Assembly (NCBI GenBank): GCA_030754715.1
Contig: JASLZV010000130.1
Location: forward strand, 1 to 5,956
From: Phycisphaerae bacterium
GTDB taxonomy: Bacteria; Planctomycetota; Phycisphaerae; SM23-33
Direction of reading: 5' to 3'
Length of the DNA stretch: 5,956 nucleotides
Of the stretch, positions 4,889 through 5,956 are shown in pieces. Positions within the stretch are counted from its first letter, which is position 1. The number at the start of each line of letters is the position of its first letter. Both the position numbers and the translations under genes were made by a program. Below the pieces are notes generated by a model. It was not told the DNA's origin, did not search any database, and was given only the letters and a program-made list of their open reading frames with translations.

Positions 4889-5515
4889 GTGAGTGCAAAT
4901 GCCTTCACTTCGGTTCGGCGGCGCTTCCGGCTTGCACTTGTCGGGGCGGCCTTTGTGTGCGCGCTTGTCGGCTGTCAACCGGTCCGGCCTAAACTGTTCG
5001 ACGAAGCAGCCCTCAACTTCGCTCGCAGCGCCCTGGTACTCCCGTTGGCCGACGCGCCGGGACGCGATTCCCTCGGCTCGGGCGCCGCCGCACGCGGTGT
5101 GATTGTGGATAACCTGCTCAACGTGTGTGAATTCGACATCGTCAACCTGTCGGACAAGAAACTCCACGCCGCGCTGAAAGAGACCGGCCTGAGTATCGAA
5201 GACTGCTACGATCCGGCCGTGGCGGCCGAACTGGCTGTAAAGTTCGATGCGGACATCGCCGTGACGGGACAACTGCTGCACTACGCCATCCAGCAGGAAA
5301 TGGCAACCACGACGGTGCTGATCATTGCCGGTGGCGGCACCGAAATAACGCACTGGGTAAGCGTATCGATCCGCATCGTCGATGCCGACACCGGCAAGAT
5401 CATCTACACCGGCCACGGCACCGCACAGAACGCCGAGGGGTTCACCGCAGCGGCCGAAATGGCCACCGAACAGGCTTTCGCCGCGCTGGCGCACTTCCGC
5501 AAACAAAACAGGTAG
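4889..5515 (+). CDS. CsgG/GNA1162-like lipoprotein (paralogue D)
   Basis: 208 residues from a GTG start. The n-region is strongly basic (R10-R-R-F-R14), the core is hydrophobic and the lipobox is L26-V-G-C29. Landmarks: 'RPKLFDEAALNFARSALVLP' (33-52) and 'LADAPG' (53-58), then 'GSGAAARGVIVDNLL' (63-77); the ER motif of paralogue C is replaced by 'IVNLSDKKL' (84-92); 'AAELAVKFDADIAVTGQLLH' (112-131); a hydrophobic Thr/Gly-rich segment 'TTTVLIIAGGGTEITHW' (140-156); and 'VSVSIRIVDADTGKIIYTGH' (157-176). The centre is clearly related to paralogue C (QYAAQQ/HYAIQQ, VVSGGST/IIAGGGT), while the N-terminal linker is closer to paralogue B. It is last in the operon; no clear terminator follows. Exported lipoprotein of the CsgG/LpoB/GNA1162 superfamily, exact role unknown. 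Confidence 0.87.
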   Translation: MSANAFTSVRRRFRLALVGAAFVCALVGCQPVRPKLFDEAALNFARSALVLPLADAPGRDSLGSGAAARGVIVDNLLNVCEFDIVNLSDKKLHAALKETGLSIEDCYDPAVAAELAVKFDADIAVTGQLLHYAIQQEMATTTVLIIAGGGTEITHWVSVSIRIVDADTGKIIYTGHGTAQNAEGFTAAAEMATEQAFAALAHFRKQNR

Positions 5516-5607
5516 AGGCGGGGTTGTTCAAAAAACCGTGGCGGGCATGAAATCGCTTCAAGGCCTTGCGCCAGCACGTGCCGTGAGGGCCAGACCCCAG
5601 GGGGTGG

Positions 5608-5956
5608 CTATGGGGCCAGGCCTTTGGGCAACGCATCCAGCAACACCTGAGGGTTGGACTTGAAGGGATTGTACAACGGATCGGCGATAAGCGTCATTTG
5701 CCAACTAACTGCCGGGACTGTCCGCCAGTAGCACTCCGCGATGGTGTACTTACCGGTCAGCAGCAGCGGGTAGAAACCCTCCGGACTCGGAAACCCAACC
5801 AGCGTCGGTTCGGCCACGGCGCCCAGCGTGGCAGCCACTCCGTTTCGCAGCATCCGGGGACACCACTGGGGGGAATTGGGGTTCCTCAGGTCGGCTGCCT
5901 CAAAACTGGCGATGTGCCAGCCAACCGCGCCGCGGTTCCACTTGAAGGCCGGGATA
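5608..5956 (-). CDS. TIGR03790-family protein, C-terminal part (5' end outside window)
   Basis: The stop TAG is at 5610-5608 and the frame stays open to the right edge, giving about 115 residues with no start inside the window. ATG at 5853 is internal, because the 34 codons before it are also open and conserved in style. Visible motifs: 'GAVGWHIASFEAADLRNPNS' then 'PQWCPRMLRNGVAATLGAVA', 'EPTLVGFPSPEGFYPLLLTG', 'KYTIAECYWRTVPAVSWQM' and 'TLIADPLYNPF'. This order (invariant W-C-P before a 'NGVAATLG..EP.L' block, and 'SWQ....GDPLY.PF' near the end) is what I know from the C-terminus of the uncharacterised TIGR03790 family, found sporadically in exosortase/PEP-CTERM lineages including Planctomycetota. 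The fold and activity are not known to me. It is convergent with the lipoprotein operon, so probably a separate transcript. Confidence 0.85.
   Translation of the reverse strand, partial: IPAFKWNRGAVGWHIASFEAADLRNPNSPQWCPRMLRNGVAATLGAVAEPTLVGFPSPEGFYPLLLTGKYTIAECYWRTVPAVSWQMTLIADPLYNPFKSNPQVLLDALPKGLAP

Noticed and set aside
4305..5506. Minus-strand open frames opposite paralogues C and D (4305-4814, 4853-5506)
   Set aside because: Antisense shadows; no signal peptide, domain or start site, and the plus-strand genes explain the sequence.
3018..5515. Curli secretion gene csgG
   Set aside because: The proteins are too short, no CsgA/B/E/F-like gene is present, and the second pore hairpin seems absent, so no gene symbol was given.
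5516..5607. Possible terminator between the lipoprotein operon and the TIGR03790 gene, using GGTT/AACC and the A6 run at 5530-5535, or the palindromes CAAGGCCTTG and GCACGTGC
   Set aside because: The stem is only 4 bp with an 8-nt loop and the palindromes leave no room for a loop, so none forms a convincing terminator hairpin.

Overview
The window looks like a piece of a GC-rich, Gram-negative chromosome, most likely Planctomycetota or another PVC-type lineage. That assignment is an inference. It rests on five predicted lipoproteins, an ECF sigma factor paired with a long membrane-anchored partner, and the C-terminus of a TIGR03790-type protein, a family known mainly from exosortase-carrying lineages that include Planctomycetota. 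There is no mobile element, CRISPR array, tRNA or rRNA that I can see.

Layout, left to right. (1) Positions 1-102 read as the C-terminal end of an unrecognised gene that enters from the left. It is followed after 30 nt by a short BamE/SmpA-like lipoprotein gene (133-477). (2) A convergent junction at 478-553 carries two strong inverted repeats. (3) On the minus strand lies an ECF sigma factor (2687-2019) whose end overlaps the start of a probable anti-sigma factor (2029-554). The latter is a single-pass membrane protein with no cysteines and a very long extracytoplasmic part. (4) A 330-nt divergent intergenic region (2688-3017) carries candidate promoters for both directions and an AT-rich palindrome. 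(5) On the plus strand are four consecutive lipoprotein genes of 200-208 codons (3018-5515), with gaps of 5, 28 and 5 nt. All share an N-terminal lipid-anchored cysteine, a 'VLP..DAP'-type strand near mature residue 25, and in three cases a 'V.V.IR.V..DTG..VYSG.G' segment. They resemble the CsgG / LpoB / GNA1162 (DUF799) superfamily of periplasm-facing outer-membrane lipoproteins and look like an expanded paralogue set. (6) The 92-nt convergent gap 5516-5607 holds no convincing terminator. (7) At the right edge, on the minus strand, is the C-terminal part of a TIGR03790-family protein (5608 to beyond 5956).

How the parts may fit: the sigma/anti-sigma pair is divergently placed from the lipoprotein operon, an arrangement compatible with envelope-stress control of envelope lipoproteins. 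The sequence does not prove this link: I found no ECF-type promoter in front of the lipoproteins. The most noteworthy things are the four-paralogue lipoprotein operon, which shows signs of a duplicated two-gene unit, and an ECF-promoter-like motif lying across the apparent sigma start codon.
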